Origin: Phycisphaerae bacterium
GTDB taxonomy: Bacteria > Planctomycetota > Phycisphaerae > UBA1845
DNA: 56,280 nt
NCBI GenBank assembly: GCA_028289375.1
Contig: JANQQK010000021.1
Span: forward strand, 1 to 56,280
Direction of reading: 5' to 3'
The notes beneath the pieces were generated by a model that had not been told where the DNA came from, did not search any database, and was given only the letters and a program-made list of their open reading frames with translations. The translations under genes and the position numbers were made by a program. How positions within the stretch are numbered: position 1 is the stretch's first letter; each line of letters opens with the position of its first letter. This document shows positions 1 through 10,242 of the stretch, piece after piece.

Positions 1-3000
1 CGCCACAATCGTCGGACCACCACCGGCCACATAGATACCACCACCAGCGTCCGTGGACCCGGCGTCTGCGCCATCCGCAACGCCGCGCTCGATCACCACG
101 CCCTCCAGAACGGCGGTTCCATCGATGTCCCCATTCGCCGTCACGACGTGGTACGCGTTGTCGGCCCGTGACGCATCCGGAACACTTCCACACGCCAGGT
201 CCGCACCATCGTTGCCAAGCAGATCGCCGCTCAGAATGGTTGGAAACAGTGACACGTCGCGCCCAACCGGGTTGTACGTCAGCGGATCCTCGGTGCCCTC
301 GAATCCCCCTCGGATCACGACATTGTTCACCAGATTGAATGTCACCGTGCGCACATCCATGGCGTCGGTCGGTCGGATCGGCGTGTAGACCCGTCCGGCA
401 CCGCCCGCGATCCAAATCTCCTCCACCAGCGGGCAACGCTCTGCCGCCTCAAGCGCATCCTCCAGATGCGTCAACGCATTGGACCACGTGAACTGCCCGT
501 CCCCACCGGGCGATGCCAACGCATCCACCAGCAGCAGCGGCGTCAGCGCCGACTTGTCCTGCGACGCCTCGTATGCCCCCATGTCGATCGAACTACCAGC
601 CGAGCAGATGTCGTCGACGATTCTCGGAAACAGGATGTCATCGTTGCGGATGTCGAACGCGATGTCGGAAATCGGCTGATCTACAGGATCATCCGCGTCC
701 GTCTCGGCCGTGTTGTCGCCCGAGTCGATGCACAGCGACGCGCTCGCCAATCGCAGATCGCCGTAATCGTCGTTGCCGCCAACGCCCCACCCATCGCCGC
801 CATCGTCCGGGTTGGCGGTGAAGTCCGGGTTGCTCGAGATGTTGTCAGGCCCGAACGATCCCGATAGCCCCTGAATGCAACTGAAGTCCACCCCGACATC
901 CATCGGGGCAACCGTCACATGAATCTGTGCGGACTCGTCTGCACCGCCTGCATCCACGTTGAAGAAGAAGATGTCGTTCGTCGCGAGCAGCGTTCCGCCG
1001 GAAACGAGAACACCACCGCCACTTCCTGTCGCACGATTGTCCGCAACCGAGCAGTTCGTCACTGTGGTCGTATCATGGATGTGGATCGCCCCGCCGTCCG
1101 AGGCCGTATTCCCCACGAACGTGCTGTTGATCGCAACCAGCGGTGAGTCTGACCAGACCGCGCCGCCGTTCGTCGCATCATTGCCGTTCGCCATCGTGTT
1201 GAGCAGCGTCACCTTGCCTTCGCCCGACCCGTGAACGGCTCCCCCGTCATCGACAGCGGAATTCGTCACAAACCCTGTATTGCTCACCGCCACATCACCG
1301 TCGACATGGAACACGCCGCCACCACGCGTCGCGCTGTTCGATTCGAAGTCGCAGCCATCGACCGTCACATCGCTCGCGCGATTGAACAGCCCTCCCCCGT
1401 CGGATGCGGAATTGGACAGGAAACCGGTACCCGTGATGACACTGGAACTGTTGAAATCGTTGTCGACACCGCCGCCACGAGACTCAGCTTCGTTCGATAG
1501 AAACGTGCAGCCATCGATTGTCGTATCGGCGTCGCAGTTCTTCATGCCGCCTCCAAATCCAATCCGATCCGGCGCCTCACAGACCCCATCAAACGGCACG
1601 ATACCGCTGAATCCCGCCCGATTGTCCTCGAAAACGCACGCATTGTACGTTGGCGACGAAGACTCGTTGAACGCACCTCCGCCCGACACGCGACCACGAT
1701 TGTCGACGAAGGTGCATCCGTCATATTCCGTGCGTTGTCCGAATTGCCCGTTTAGCAACGTGTACACGCCGCCGCCGAACTCAGCCACGTTGGCGATGAA
1801 GTCCACGTTGATCACGTCTGCCGCACTCTGGTCGCTGTGCATCCCGCCGCCGTTGTCGAGCGCGGCGTTCAGCGTGACCGTCGACGACTGAATTGTCGGA
1901 CCGGAGAGACGCAACGATATCCCCCCACCAATTCCCAACGCGTCACCACCAGCCAGGTTGTCGACGACCACACAGGAATCGATCGTTGATGCAGGTGACT
2001 CGCGAACGTGCAGTCCGCCGCCGTTCCGCTGTGCCGCGTTCGATTCCAGTCGGCAGTCGCGGACCGTCACGTCGCTGCGTTCGATCACCATGCCGGCACC
2101 ACGCTGATCTGCGAGCGATGCACCGTCCGCATTGCCCGCGCGAATCGTGAACCCATCGAGCAGTGCATCAACCGTGTTCAACGCGGTCACAACGTGATAG
2201 CTGTTGTCGTCGCGCTCCGTGCCCGTGCAGTTCGTCTTGCATGCGGTGATCGCGGTTTCGGCGCAAAGGTCGTCCCAATAAACGTTGTTGCAGAACGGAT
2301 CACCAATTGAGTTTTCGCAGTCTGTATCGGAACAGCCTGGTGCGCCGTGCCCGTAGCAGCAATCACTTCCGTCGTTCTGCGACAGGTCGCCACTCAAGAC
2401 CGTCGGATTGGCGACCGGGTCGCGCTCATCAACAGATGTTTCACCGCCGGCAAACCCGCCATACATCGACACATTGCTCGTCAGTCGAAACGTCGCCGTC
2501 CGGTCCCCGCCCGGAACGTCAGGCGTGTATTCGTACCCATTGGCCGACGCAACCCAGATCTCCGTCACACCAACCAGCGGGTCCGACGCGTAACACGTCG
2601 CCAACCGAGCTTCGGTCAGCGCGTCGGTCCACGAAGATCCGTCATTCGCACCGCTCACATCCGCGTCCACATACAGACGCGACGTCAGCGCCTCACACAC
2701 GTCCGGCACATCGTTGTCATTGCAGTCCGATCGACAGCCCACCGTGCAGAAAAACTCCGCCAGCTCGCACACGTCGAGCAGACCATTTCCCTGACAGTCG
2801 GTCGTCGGATTCACCTCGCAGCCATCAGGCACGCCGTTCATATTGCAATCGCCGCAGGCAAGATCGCCGGAACAGACGGCGATATCCGTCGGATCGGGAA
2901 TGTCGTTGGCATTGCAGTCGCGACCGGAGTTGAACTCGATCGCGCCCAGATCGACTTCCGCCATGCCCGACATCGTCGGGTCCGTCGCGTTCACCACACG

Positions 3001-4050
3001 CAGGTGCGACACGCGATCGCGGTCCACCCCCACAGGCAGCAACGTCTCGTCACCAGCATCGAGGCAAGCCGACCCCATCGTCAGCGACACATCGCCTCCC
3101 GCCAGATCGGCAAACATCGGATCGGCATCGATGTTGTCGCTTCCGGAATAGACCGACAATCCTTGCACATCAGAGAACGAGATCGTCACCGCCGGCCCTT
3201 CTGTGAAGACCTGGGCCGATTCCGTGCTGCCCGTGCCATCATCCGTATTCCCCCACAGGATGGTGTTCGAGATGTCCGTTAGTCCGTCGGCTGTGCTCTC
3301 GACGTAGATCCCGCCGCTGCTGCCACTCGCGGTATTCGCAGCCATCGTGCAGTTGACGAGCGTGGGTGAACCCTCAAGAACCCGAATCGCCCCACCGTCG
3401 CCGGACGTGGCTTCATTGTTCACCAGCACGACGTTGATCAGCGATGGAAAATCATTGACGTGAATCGCTCCGCCGAACGTGGCCTTATTGGAAATGAACG
3501 AGCCGTTGGCAACCGTGATTCCGCCACCAAACAGACCACCACCGAATGCGTCATCGCCGCTGCCGTCCGCCGTGCCGTTGCGAACGACGAATCCATCCAG
3601 GCGACCAGTGCCGTCGACGCCGAACGCATCGACCACATGATAGCTGTTGTCCGTCGCGTCCAATGCCGTGCCGATATCGCCATCCAGCACACACTCGTTC
3701 ACCAGAAGGTCGCGTTCATCAAGCGACGACTCGCCTCCGGCGAAACCGCCGTACACCGCCAGACCATTCCGCATCGCAAATGACACGCCCCGGTCACCGG
3801 CGCTGACCCCAGCACCCTCATCCGGCCGGTACACACCGCCCGCGACCCACACCTCAGTGATCGTCACGTCCGACGCGGCCTCAGCCAATGCATCCTGCAG
3901 CGTGTCGTAGGCGGTACCCCACGACAGACCGTCACCACCGGAAGCAGCGGTTGCGTCCACGAACCGCCGATTCGGACCAGCGTCCACACTCGCCGCAGAA
4001 ACGAGAATCCCCGAAATACATACAAAAGCTGCAAATGTTCGGCCGTTCAC
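1..4050 (-). CDS. Giant secreted right-handed beta-helix protein, C-terminus missing at the left edge
   Basis: The frame is open for 1350 codons from a GTG at 4050 to the window edge, so the protein is partial. The GTG follows GGAGGGG by about 5 nt and starts a signal peptide (VNGRTFAAFVCISGILVSAAS, cut near VDA). The body is built of short repeats with GGGxxN and 'TFxxNxAxxxGGG' turns, typical of right-handed parallel beta-helices in the polymorphic membrane protein/pectate-lyase class. A module beginning VDAxASGGDGxSW, then EIWVAGGxY, then YGGFAGGE and DxxTxLSGD, occurs three times, starting near residues 30, 457 and 1171. Between modules 1 and 2 lies a cysteine-rich linker of DCNxNDIPD/NGVPDGCE loops. 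It lies 39 nt downstream of the next gene on the same strand and may be co-transcribed. Role is unknown; a surface adhesin or carbohydrate-binding protein is inferred from fold only. Confidence 0.85.
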   Translation of the reverse strand, partial: MNGRTFAAFVCISGILVSAASVDAGPNRRFVDATAASGGDGLSWGTAYDTLQDALAEAASDVTITEVWVAGGVYRPDEGAGVSAGDRGVSFAMRNGLAVYGGFAGGESSLDERDLLVNECVLDGDIGTALDATDNSYHVVDAFGVDGTGRLDGFVVRNGTADGSGDDAFGGGLFGGGITVANGSFISNKATFGGAIHVNDFPSLINVVLVNNEATSGDGGAIRVLEGSPTLVNCTMAANTASGSSGGIYVESTADGLTDISNTILWGNTDDGTGSTESAQVFTEGPAVTISFSDVQGLSVYSGSDNIDADPMFADLAGGDVSLTMGSACLDAGDETLLPVGVDRDRVSHLRVVNATDPTMSGMAEVDLGAIEFNSGRDCNANDIPDPTDIAVCSGDLACGDCNMNGVPDGCEVNPTTDCQGNGLLDVCELAEFFCTVGCRSDCNDNDVPDVCEALTSRLYVDADVSGANDGSSWTDALTEARLATCYASDPLVGVTEIWVASANGYEYTPDVPGGDRTATFRLTSNVSMYGGFAGGETSVDERDPVANPTVLSGDLSQNDGSDCCYGHGAPGCSDTDCENSIGDPFCNNVYWDDLCAETAITACKTNCTGTERDDNSYHVVTALNTVDALLDGFTIRAGNADGASLADQRGAGMVIERSDVTVRDCRLESNAAQRNGGGLHVRESPASTIDSCVVVDNLAGGDALGIGGGISLRLSGPTIQSSTVTLNAALDNGGGMHSDQSAADVINVDFIANVAEFGGGVYTLLNGQFGQRTEYDGCTFVDNRGRVSGGGAFNESSSPTYNACVFEDNRAGFSGIVPFDGVCEAPDRIGFGGGMKNCDADTTIDGCTFLSNEAESRGGGVDNDFNSSSVITGTGFLSNSASDGGGLFNRASDVTVDGCDFESNSATRGGGVFHVDGDVAVSNTGFVTNSAVDDGGAVHGSGEGKVTLLNTMANGNDATNGGAVWSDSPLVAINSTFVGNTASDGGAIHIHDTTTVTNCSVADNRATGSGGGVLVSGGTLLATNDIFFFNVDAGGADESAQIHVTVAPMDVGVDFSCIQGLSGSFGPDNISSNPDFTANPDDGGDGWGVGGNDDYGDLRLASASLCIDSGDNTAETDADDPVDQPISDIAFDIRNDDILFPRIVDDICSAGSSIDMGAYEASQDKSALTPLLLVDALASPGGDGQFTWSNALTHLEDALEAAERCPLVEEIWIAGGAGRVYTPIRPTDAMDVRTVTFNLVNNVVIRGGFEGTEDPLTYNPVGRDVSLFPTILSGDLLGNDGADLACGSVPDASRADNAYHVVTANGDIDGTAVLEGVVIERGVADGADAGSTDAGGGIYVAGGGPTIVA

Positions 4051-4089
4051 CAGAACCCCTCCGACAAAACCCACCCGTACGTTCAGTAC

Positions 4090-6591
4090 TTACTTTGTGT
4101 TCCAGGAGCGATCATTCGCGTCCGAGTTGAGACGCACGCTTCCAAACGACGCCACCGGAATCCGCGTTGTCTGATCACGCCACACGTCGGTCAAAAGAGG
4201 ATCGAGACGTAGCTCGCGACGCGCATCCTGTTCATTCACCAGCCGTACGCGGATCGTGCATACGTACAGTGGCCCATTCGATTCATTGATCGCAATGTCT
4301 GTCGCGACCACCGCGACCCGACGTTTGTCCAGATCCTTGGCGATAACCGTGTCGCCGTCGGCAAACAGATCATCCTGTCGCCCACTATCACGCCACGCAT
4401 CTTCCAATACGAATACACCGTCCGCATCCAACGCGATTCCGACACCACCGACGTGCTCGACGCCGTCGATCCACAAGTCGACATCCACCAACGCTCCATC
4501 CTGCGAAGCGTCCCTGGCCAAGAGAGTAAAGGTCGCGCGATCATCAGCCTGAGATGCAGCCCCATCCTGACGCCGCGACACGCCTTCGGCCATTGACGAT
4601 GCGGTCGGTAGATTCGGGAAGCCGCATCCACACGGGTCCGCCCCACCGAACGCATCCACCGTTTCCAGAATGTCCTCCGTGCCAATAGGAATTCCGCTCG
4701 GGACGCAAGTGGGAATCGACGTGGATGTCAAATCCGAATTCGGTGCCGCAAAATAATCACCAAACCCAGCCACCGCCGCCAGAATGTCATTCGTCTGAAC
4801 AAGTTGGCCATACGGCGGACGCAGGTCGCCATAGCGAACGGGAAATCCCTCGCAAATGCTGTCGACACATGTGTGGTGCGTGCACACATCCCTTGACACG
4901 AGCACACAGTCGGCATTGGTCTCGCAACTCTTCCGCCGCGAGCCCCGACCATTTCGATTGTCCGACGTGTGATCCTGAATCGCCCACGCAAGACCCCCCT
5001 GCGTATCCGGATCCCAGTAGATGCCATAGTCTCCGACGTCGAACGCGAACAGCTCCGCAATCGATGGCGTCTCGCCACCAACCATCACGATCTTGTCGCC
5101 GACCACATCGGTGAAACCCGGGCTGGGCACCGTGTTCTTCTCAACGGTCAGATCCCATGAATTGGTCATCTCGTCGTAGACGTTGACATGCACCGACAGT
5201 GGGCTTTCACCGGCCAACTCCGATCGCTCAAACGGAATGGAAACCAGCAGCTTGAATTGCCCATTGGGTATCGACGTCTCGATCGATACCGTTTCACCAA
5301 ACGTCGGCTGACCCGTCGCGCCGGGATGCAGATCAACGGCCGTCTCGTGAATCTCCAGCGAGCCGCCCGACGCCGTCTGATTCGCAAACCGCACAAAAGC
5401 GTGAACACGCGGGTCCACCACACCACCGCCCGCTGCCGGGCTGACCGTGGCCGTCTCGAACGGGCTGATCGTGTCTTCTCCGCCAACATCGCAGGGATCG
5501 CTCACACATGTCGTGTTGTCACCGAGGTAGACCCCATCACCGACAACCGGTGACGCACAAGAGACCACGTCACCGATCGCGCACTGTGACCCTCCGTTGA
5601 AGCAACACGCACCCGGTGTCGCCGGCATGCAGCAATCTGAATTGCCAGCGAACGTTGCGACCTGGCACGACACAGCCTCAACATCCCGCAGGTCAACCGT
5701 CCCGTCACAATTCACGTCCGACCCTGGACAGAGGCCTTCATCGCCAATGGCCGACAGAACGCAGGTGACATCAACCGCATTCACCCCTGGACCTCCTGCC
5801 ACATCGCCGTTGCAGGAGCATCCCACGTCGATCAACAGGCCGTCCACCATCGCAATGGCAGCCGTCGTATTGAGCAGCGTGCCCGGCACCGGACATCCGC
5901 CGTCCGGTACGCCATCGCATTCCGCGTCCCCGACGCAGCAGACTGGACGAAACTCGTAAGGACCCGTCGCGCCAACCGGTACGTCCAGAGCAAAGCTGCC
6001 AAGATACGCCGGGGCATCAAACACCGGATTCGGCGGCGACGTAAACCCGGACAGGCGCGGCGACACGATCCCGCAGAAGCCACCAAGGCACAAACTGTCA
6101 CCCGGACACGAGCCGGGTACGCAGGCCTGCTTCAATTCGCACTGACCAACGTCCGACACGTCGGCAGAACCCTGCGTGAAGAAAACGTACTCTGGACGAA
6201 ACGCGTCAATGAATGCGCTGCCCGGCACGATCGTCACGGGTGGCCCCGGAGGTCCAAGCGACGCCGTCTCGCACGGCAACCGCACATCGAATCGCTCAAG
6301 AGGCAGGCCCGACCCGGACAAATCCTGGATGTACGCATCGACGGGAATCACATCGCCGCCGCTCGATGGAACAGGCACGCTCACGCCCATCGGGAACATG
6401 GATGGATCCATGCCCGTCGGAACGAAAAACACGCGCGCAGGTAGAATGCCCCCTGCCGCCGAAGTCTCGGTCGAGACCCGCCGAGCGACCGAATCGGTCA
6501 TCCGTGATTCTTGTTTGAGTTCCTCACCCAATGCGGCTGACGTGCCACACAGAAGCAACGCCAACACACCCAGCTTGACTGACCCACTCAT
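4090..6591 (-). CDS. Secreted cysteine-rich protein with dockerin-like and cohesin-like C-terminal modules
   Basis: The protein has 833 aa. The ATG at 6591 follows GGTGGAGGG and begins a clear signal peptide (MSGSVKLGVLALLLCGTSAA); a longer in-frame extension to 6675 would bury it. Residues 255-320 hold two calcium-loop-like stretches (NAVDVTCVLSAIGD and DVNCDGTVDLRDVEA), a dockerin type I look-alike. Residues 320-370 are Cys-rich. Residues 597-660 form a second element, QTNDILAAVAGFGDY...GTEDILETVDAFGGADP, also found in the protein encoded at 10600-13884. Residues 685-833 look like a cohesin-type beta-sandwich (VDVDLWIDGVEHVGG...), a weak assignment. No enzyme motif was found. It ends 39 nt before the beta-helix gene. 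Function unknown; probably a surface or matrix protein. Confidence 0.8.
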   Translation of the reverse strand: MSGSVKLGVLALLLCGTSAALGEELKQESRMTDSVARRVSTETSAAGGILPARVFFVPTGMDPSMFPMGVSVPVPSSGGDVIPVDAYIQDLSGSGLPLERFDVRLPCETASLGPPGPPVTIVPGSAFIDAFRPEYVFFTQGSADVSDVGQCELKQACVPGSCPGDSLCLGGFCGIVSPRLSGFTSPPNPVFDAPAYLGSFALDVPVGATGPYEFRPVCCVGDAECDGVPDGGCPVPGTLLNTTAAIAMVDGLLIDVGCSCNGDVAGGPGVNAVDVTCVLSAIGDEGLCPGSDVNCDGTVDLRDVEAVSCQVATFAGNSDCCMPATPGACCFNGGSQCAIGDVVSCASPVVGDGVYLGDNTTCVSDPCDVGGEDTISPFETATVSPAAGGGVVDPRVHAFVRFANQTASGGSLEIHETAVDLHPGATGQPTFGETVSIETSIPNGQFKLLVSIPFERSELAGESPLSVHVNVYDEMTNSWDLTVEKNTVPSPGFTDVVGDKIVMVGGETPSIAELFAFDVGDYGIYWDPDTQGGLAWAIQDHTSDNRNGRGSRRKSCETNADCVLVSRDVCTHHTCVDSICEGFPVRYGDLRPPYGQLVQTNDILAAVAGFGDYFAAPNSDLTSTSIPTCVPSGIPIGTEDILETVDAFGGADPCGCGFPNLPTASSMAEGVSRRQDGAASQADDRATFTLLARDASQDGALVDVDLWIDGVEHVGGVGIALDADGVFVLEDAWRDSGRQDDLFADGDTVIAKDLDKRRVAVVATDIAINESNGPLYVCTIRVRLVNEQDARRELRLDPLLTDVWRDQTTRIPVASFGSVRLNSDANDRSWNTK

Positions 6592-6911
6592 GGGAAGCCC
6601 TCCACCTGATGTCCACCGTTTCCACCGAGATGGTTCGCGCGAGGCAAAACACCACCACTTCGGTGATAAAGACATCCGGTGTACGGGGTGAGTGCGTCAG
6701 AGCTGTCACAGGAAATGGAAAAAGTGCGCAGCCGCGGCATTGAGTTGGCGAGCAGGTGTGTCCGCACTCAGCGGCAGTCAGGACAAAGACGGACTGCGCG
6801 ACAGAATTCCCACAAGGATCATCGTCGAACTACGTGAAAACACCTGCGCGCTCGAACCGATGACGACGATCAGGTTGCTCGACGGCTCCTCATGACCGAT
6901 CAATCACCGCC
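6592..6911. other. 320-nt intergenic stretch upstream of the cysteine-rich protein gene
   Basis: This gap separates the symporter stop from the next minus-strand start. Only the Shine-Dalgarno GGTGGAGGG near 6597-6605 is clear. A 67-codon plus-strand open frame (6692-6895) has no ribosome binding site and no recognisable protein features, so it was not called. No convincing promoter, terminator or repeat was seen. Confidence 0.4.
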
Positions 6912-8540
6912 CTACGCACCCACCGCTGCCGCGTCACCGCCAAACACCCAAGAACTGAACACCGCCCAGCAAATCAGGACGATCGCCACCAGCAGTACGC
7001 TCAGAATCACGTTGAGATTACGCCCATCACCCGCCGCGACATCGGCGGTCGTATCCGATTTGTCGAAGATCGCCAGATTCGCCGCGGTAGGCCGACGCGT
7101 CATCAGGCTGACCACGATCACAACCGAGACCGAAATCACGAAGAAGAGAATGGCGATATGCAGGAAGTTGATGCTCGCATAGCGAATCAGAATGTCCGGC
7201 ATGCCCTCCCACTCGGCCTTCATGCCCAATTCCGACACGAACCGAACCGCCCCCAGCACGAATCCGATCAAAAGCGCCGACAACGCCCCCGCACCATTCG
7301 CCCGACGCCACAGCAGTCCCATCAGAAACACCGCCGCAATCGGCGGCGAGATGTAAGCCTGCACCGCCTGCAGATAGAGGAACAATTGGTCGCTCAACTC
7401 GCTGATGAACGGTACCCACAAGAGTCCCACGACAACCAGCACAACCGTTGCGACCTGACCGGACCGCACCAGGGATTTCTCGGAGGCGTCCGGACGCCAT
7501 TTCTTGTAGAAGTCCATCACGACCAGTGTTGAGCTGCTGTTGAACACCGCTGCCAGTGAACTCATCAGCGCTGCCATGAGTGCAGCCACCACGATTCCCT
7601 TCACCCCACTTGGCAGCAGATTCTTCACCATTTCGGCGTAGAGACCATCCGGCGGGGTATCTGGAAACAGGCTCCCGCCTGCGATCCCGGGGAGCACGAG
7701 AATAAACACTGGGAGAATCTTCAGGAATCCGGCCAGAAGTGTACCACGTTGAGCTTCGGTGACGTTCTTCGCAGCCAATGTTCGCTGTACGATCATCTGA
7801 TCCGTGCACCAGTACCAGATCCCCAGAATCGGCGCTCCGAAGAGGATGCCGGTCCATGGAAAATCGGAATGGTCGATTGGCTTCCATAGATTGAAAAAAT
7901 CCGTTGGAACCTTGTTCGCCAAGGCGCCAAGTCCGCCGACCTCTGAAATCGACGCGACCGTCAGACAGATCGCCCCCCCAATCAGAATGAACGCCTGTAC
8001 CAATTCCGTGTAGATGACGGCACGCAATCCGCCAAAAACCGTGTACGCACCGGTTGCAACGACAAGCACAATCGCAGATGTGATCACGTCCCAACCGAGT
8101 ATTGCATTGAGTACCATCGCACCCGCGTAAAGGGCCACGCTGATCTTTGTGAAGATGTAGGCGATCAACGAAATGCTCGATAGGTATGTTCGACAGCCCC
8201 TGTTGTAACGATGTTCGAGGAACTCCGGCATCGTGAACACACCAAGGCGCATGTATAGCGGCACAAACAACCAGCCCAACAGCAACAGAATGAGGCACGC
8301 CAACCACTCATATTGCCCGACAGCCAGCCCGGATCGAGCACCCGTCCCCGTCAGGCCGATGAAGTGCTCGGCCGAGATGTTGCTGGCGAACAGGCTCGTC
8401 CCGATCGCAAGCCAGCCGACCGTCCGACCACTCAGGAAGTACGACTGGCTGCTGTCCAGGCTCCGTTTGCCGGACCAGACACCGATGCCGGCAATCACGA
8501 CGAAGTAAGCCGCCAGAAATGCAAAATCCAGAGGTGTCAC
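6912..8540 (-). CDS. SGLT-type sodium/sugar symporter (solute:sodium symporter family)
   Basis: The protein has 542 aa, close to the 543 aa of Vibrio vSGLT. The GTG at 8540 is preserved behind AAAGGAGTAACGCGC, so the in-frame extension to 8636 was dropped. It is an integral membrane protein with about 13-14 hydrophobic helices. Family marks include SNISAEHFIGLTGTG in TM2, GIWYWCTDQMIVQR in the middle (characteristic of the SLC5 sugar branch) and FNSSSTLVVMDFYKKW near the sodium-site helix. By family it couples inward sodium to uptake of glucose, galactose or a similar monosaccharide; the exact sugar cannot be read from sequence. It sits at the edge of a starch-enzyme cluster, which supports glucose. 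A palindrome ACGTGGACGT lies upstream at 8661-8670, with TTGACT at 8644-8649 as a possible -35 but no good -10. Confidence 0.9.
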   Translation of the reverse strand: MTPLDFAFLAAYFVVIAGIGVWSGKRSLDSSQSYFLSGRTVGWLAIGTSLFASNISAEHFIGLTGTGARSGLAVGQYEWLACLILLLLGWLFVPLYMRLGVFTMPEFLEHRYNRGCRTYLSSISLIAYIFTKISVALYAGAMVLNAILGWDVITSAIVLVVATGAYTVFGGLRAVIYTELVQAFILIGGAICLTVASISEVGGLGALANKVPTDFFNLWKPIDHSDFPWTGILFGAPILGIWYWCTDQMIVQRTLAAKNVTEAQRGTLLAGFLKILPVFILVLPGIAGGSLFPDTPPDGLYAEMVKNLLPSGVKGIVVAALMAALMSSLAAVFNSSSTLVVMDFYKKWRPDASEKSLVRSGQVATVVLVVVGLLWVPFISELSDQLFLYLQAVQAYISPPIAAVFLMGLLWRRANGAGALSALLIGFVLGAVRFVSELGMKAEWEGMPDILIRYASINFLHIAILFFVISVSVVIVVSLMTRRPTAANLAIFDKSDTTADVAAGDGRNLNVILSVLLVAIVLICWAVFSSWVFGGDAAAVGA

Positions 8541-8660
8541 GCGCGTTACTCCTTTGTCACGATTGGTCGGCACCATGCGCGGTGCACCGGTGCGGAGATG
8601 GGACGCTCCATAGGCAGGATCGAAAGTAGGCCGCACCGGCCAAAGTCAACGCACCACGCC

Positions 8661-8670
8661 ACGTCCACGT
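8661..8670. promoter_or_regulatory. Palindrome ACGTCCACGT upstream of the symporter (candidate operator)
   Basis: ACGT-N2-ACGT lies about 120 nt upstream of the symporter start and 11 nt upstream of a TTGACT box on the minus strand (8644-8649). Read on the minus strand it is ACGTGGACGT, one base from the ACGTGAACGT sites near the GH13 and GH57 genes. No regulator is known; operator status is inference. Confidence 0.4.
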
Positions 8671-8744
8671 TGACGCGTCGAATGCTAACGAACGGACCAA
8701 TGTGTGTCACGCAAGCACAACGCCGTCAGCCATCGCCCATGCGC

Positions 8745-8774
8745 AAAAAAAGCCCCGACGAAAGTCGCCGGGGC
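8745..8774 (-). terminator. Rho-independent terminator of the EGF-repeat protein gene
   Basis: On the minus strand, GCCCCGGCGAC-TTTC-GTCGGGGC forms a GC-rich stem followed by seven T. It lies 40 nt past the stop at 8815. A smaller inverted repeat, AACGCCTGAGGCGTT (8797-8811), sits between the stop and this stem. Confidence 0.85.
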
Positions 8775-8814
8775 TGGAGGTGTTTTCAGCAAACGAAACG
8801 CCTGAGGCGTTCGA

Positions 8815-10242
8815 TTAGGCAATGGCATCCTTGCGACGGAACTTGGCGAAGAGGCCGCCAAGCAAGAGCGCCATCAGGCCAGCCATGCCCCACTTCGACA
8901 TCGTCGGAACCGGAGCAGCGCCTTCCAGCGTGCAGTCAGCCGCACAGCCGTCACCGTCATCATTGTTGCCATCATCGCACTGTTCGCCGTCCATGATGTC
9001 GACATTGCCGTCACCGCAGAATGCGACAGGCGAGCACGTCACGCCGTCACCCTCGAATCCCGGGTTGCACGAGCAACTGAAGCTACCCTGCGTGTTGTTG
9101 CACGTCGCGTTCGCATCGCAATTGTCCGAACCCTCATTGCACTCATTGATGTCGGCACAGTTAACACCGTCACCTGTGAAGCCGGCGTTGCAAGTACACG
9201 TGAACGAACCGACTGTGTTTTCACAGGTTGCATTTGGATTGCAGTTGTCGGACATGTCCGAACATTCGTCGATGTCGTTGCACATGCTCGGCTCGCCCAT
9301 GCAGGCAAAACCATCTTCAACCGTGCAATCAGCCGCACAGCCATCACCGTCATCGGTACCGCCGTCGTCACAATCCTCGCTCATATCGACAATGCCATCA
9401 CCGCAAACCGGGCCTGCAGCATTGGCGACCGTGAAGAACTGGTCACCGTCAAACGTGCTCAGATCCACCGCCGTGAGATTTCCGATGTTGCCGAACCCAT
9501 CAGGCAAACCACCAAGCCACTGATTGGCGGCAAAGTCGTGACCACCGTTGTTCACGAACGGCGAAATCTTGATGTCGCCCGGAGGATTTCCCAGGTCAGC
9601 CAGATCGATGCAGATCTCAAAGCCGGTTTCGACTGCCGCAGCAGCCACCTGGTCCGCGGTTGCACCACCGCCACCACCAACGCCGGCAACGTTGCTGTTG
9701 TCATAGGCAACGTCGATGACCGAAGCGTTGACCGAGCCAGGACCAACCGAAGCCGAACCCTCCTGTTCAAAGGCCTGACCCACAAAGATGTCGGTGTACT
9801 CGTCGGCGCCGCCACCCAACTGATGGAAGTTGAGGTCAGCCTTGTCGTTTCCAAAATCGTTACCACGGCGGAAGATGAGCATGTAGTCCGCTTCAAAACC
9901 AGCATCAAACGTAAAGCCGGTCATGTTGCCGACGCCATCATTGCCCGGATTGGCCGTGAACGTATTTTCACCACCCGGAACCGAGTCGATGAAAATGTCG
10001 AGCTTGTTGAAGTTGCCCTCGATGTTACCCGTCAAAATGAAGCACAGCCGACCAGCGTCGATCGTGCCATAGCCGGCATTGAGCTCGCTGAAGTTGTCAC
10101 CGAAACCTGTCTCTACGGTTTGAACCGCCAACGCTGCCCCATAGCTGTCGCCAACGCGCGTGCCATCAACGGTCACCTGAGCGAAAGAAGCCGAGCACAT
10201 CGCCGCGACGACACAAAGCGAAAAAACTGCCCTAGAACGCAT
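8815..10242 (-). CDS. Secreted EGF-repeat and cysteine-rich-repeat protein with IPTM-type C-terminal sorting tag
   Basis: The protein has 475 aa. The ATG at 10242 sits 8 nt after GGAGGG and opens a signal peptide (MRSRAVFSLCVVAAMCSASFAQ). The N-terminal half carries a planctomycete/cyanobacterial surface module with TGFGDNFSELNAGY, LTGNIEGNFNKLDIFIDS and FDAGFEADYML. It is followed by a Myxococcus-type cysteine-rich repeat (CGDGxxDMSEDCDDG), two calcium-binding EGF-like domains (DIDECSD... and DINECNE...) and a second cysteine-rich repeat. The C-terminus is VPTMSKWGM, a hydrophobic helix and FRRKDAIA, the layout of an IPTL-CTERM/exosortase sorting tag. It shares its N-terminal module and its promoter layout with the next upstream gene. 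A surface-displayed binding or structural protein is inferred. Confidence 0.85.
   Translation of the reverse strand: MRSRAVFSLCVVAAMCSASFAQVTVDGTRVGDSYGAALAVQTVETGFGDNFSELNAGYGTIDAGRLCFILTGNIEGNFNKLDIFIDSVPGGENTFTANPGNDGVGNMTGFTFDAGFEADYMLIFRRGNDFGNDKADLNFHQLGGGADEYTDIFVGQAFEQEGSASVGPGSVNASVIDVAYDNSNVAGVGGGGGATADQVAAAAVETGFEICIDLADLGNPPGDIKISPFVNNGGHDFAANQWLGGLPDGFGNIGNLTAVDLSTFDGDQFFTVANAAGPVCGDGIVDMSEDCDDGGTDDGDGCAADCTVEDGFACMGEPSMCNDIDECSDMSDNCNPNATCENTVGSFTCTCNAGFTGDGVNCADINECNEGSDNCDANATCNNTQGSFSCSCNPGFEGDGVTCSPVAFCGDGNVDIMDGEQCDDGNNDDGDGCAADCTLEGAAPVPTMSKWGMAGLMALLLGGLFAKFRRKDAIA

Noticed and set aside
8644..8649. TTGACT as the -35 of a symporter promoter
   Set aside because: The best -10 (TACTTT) is only 15 nt away and poor, so no promoter feature was listed.
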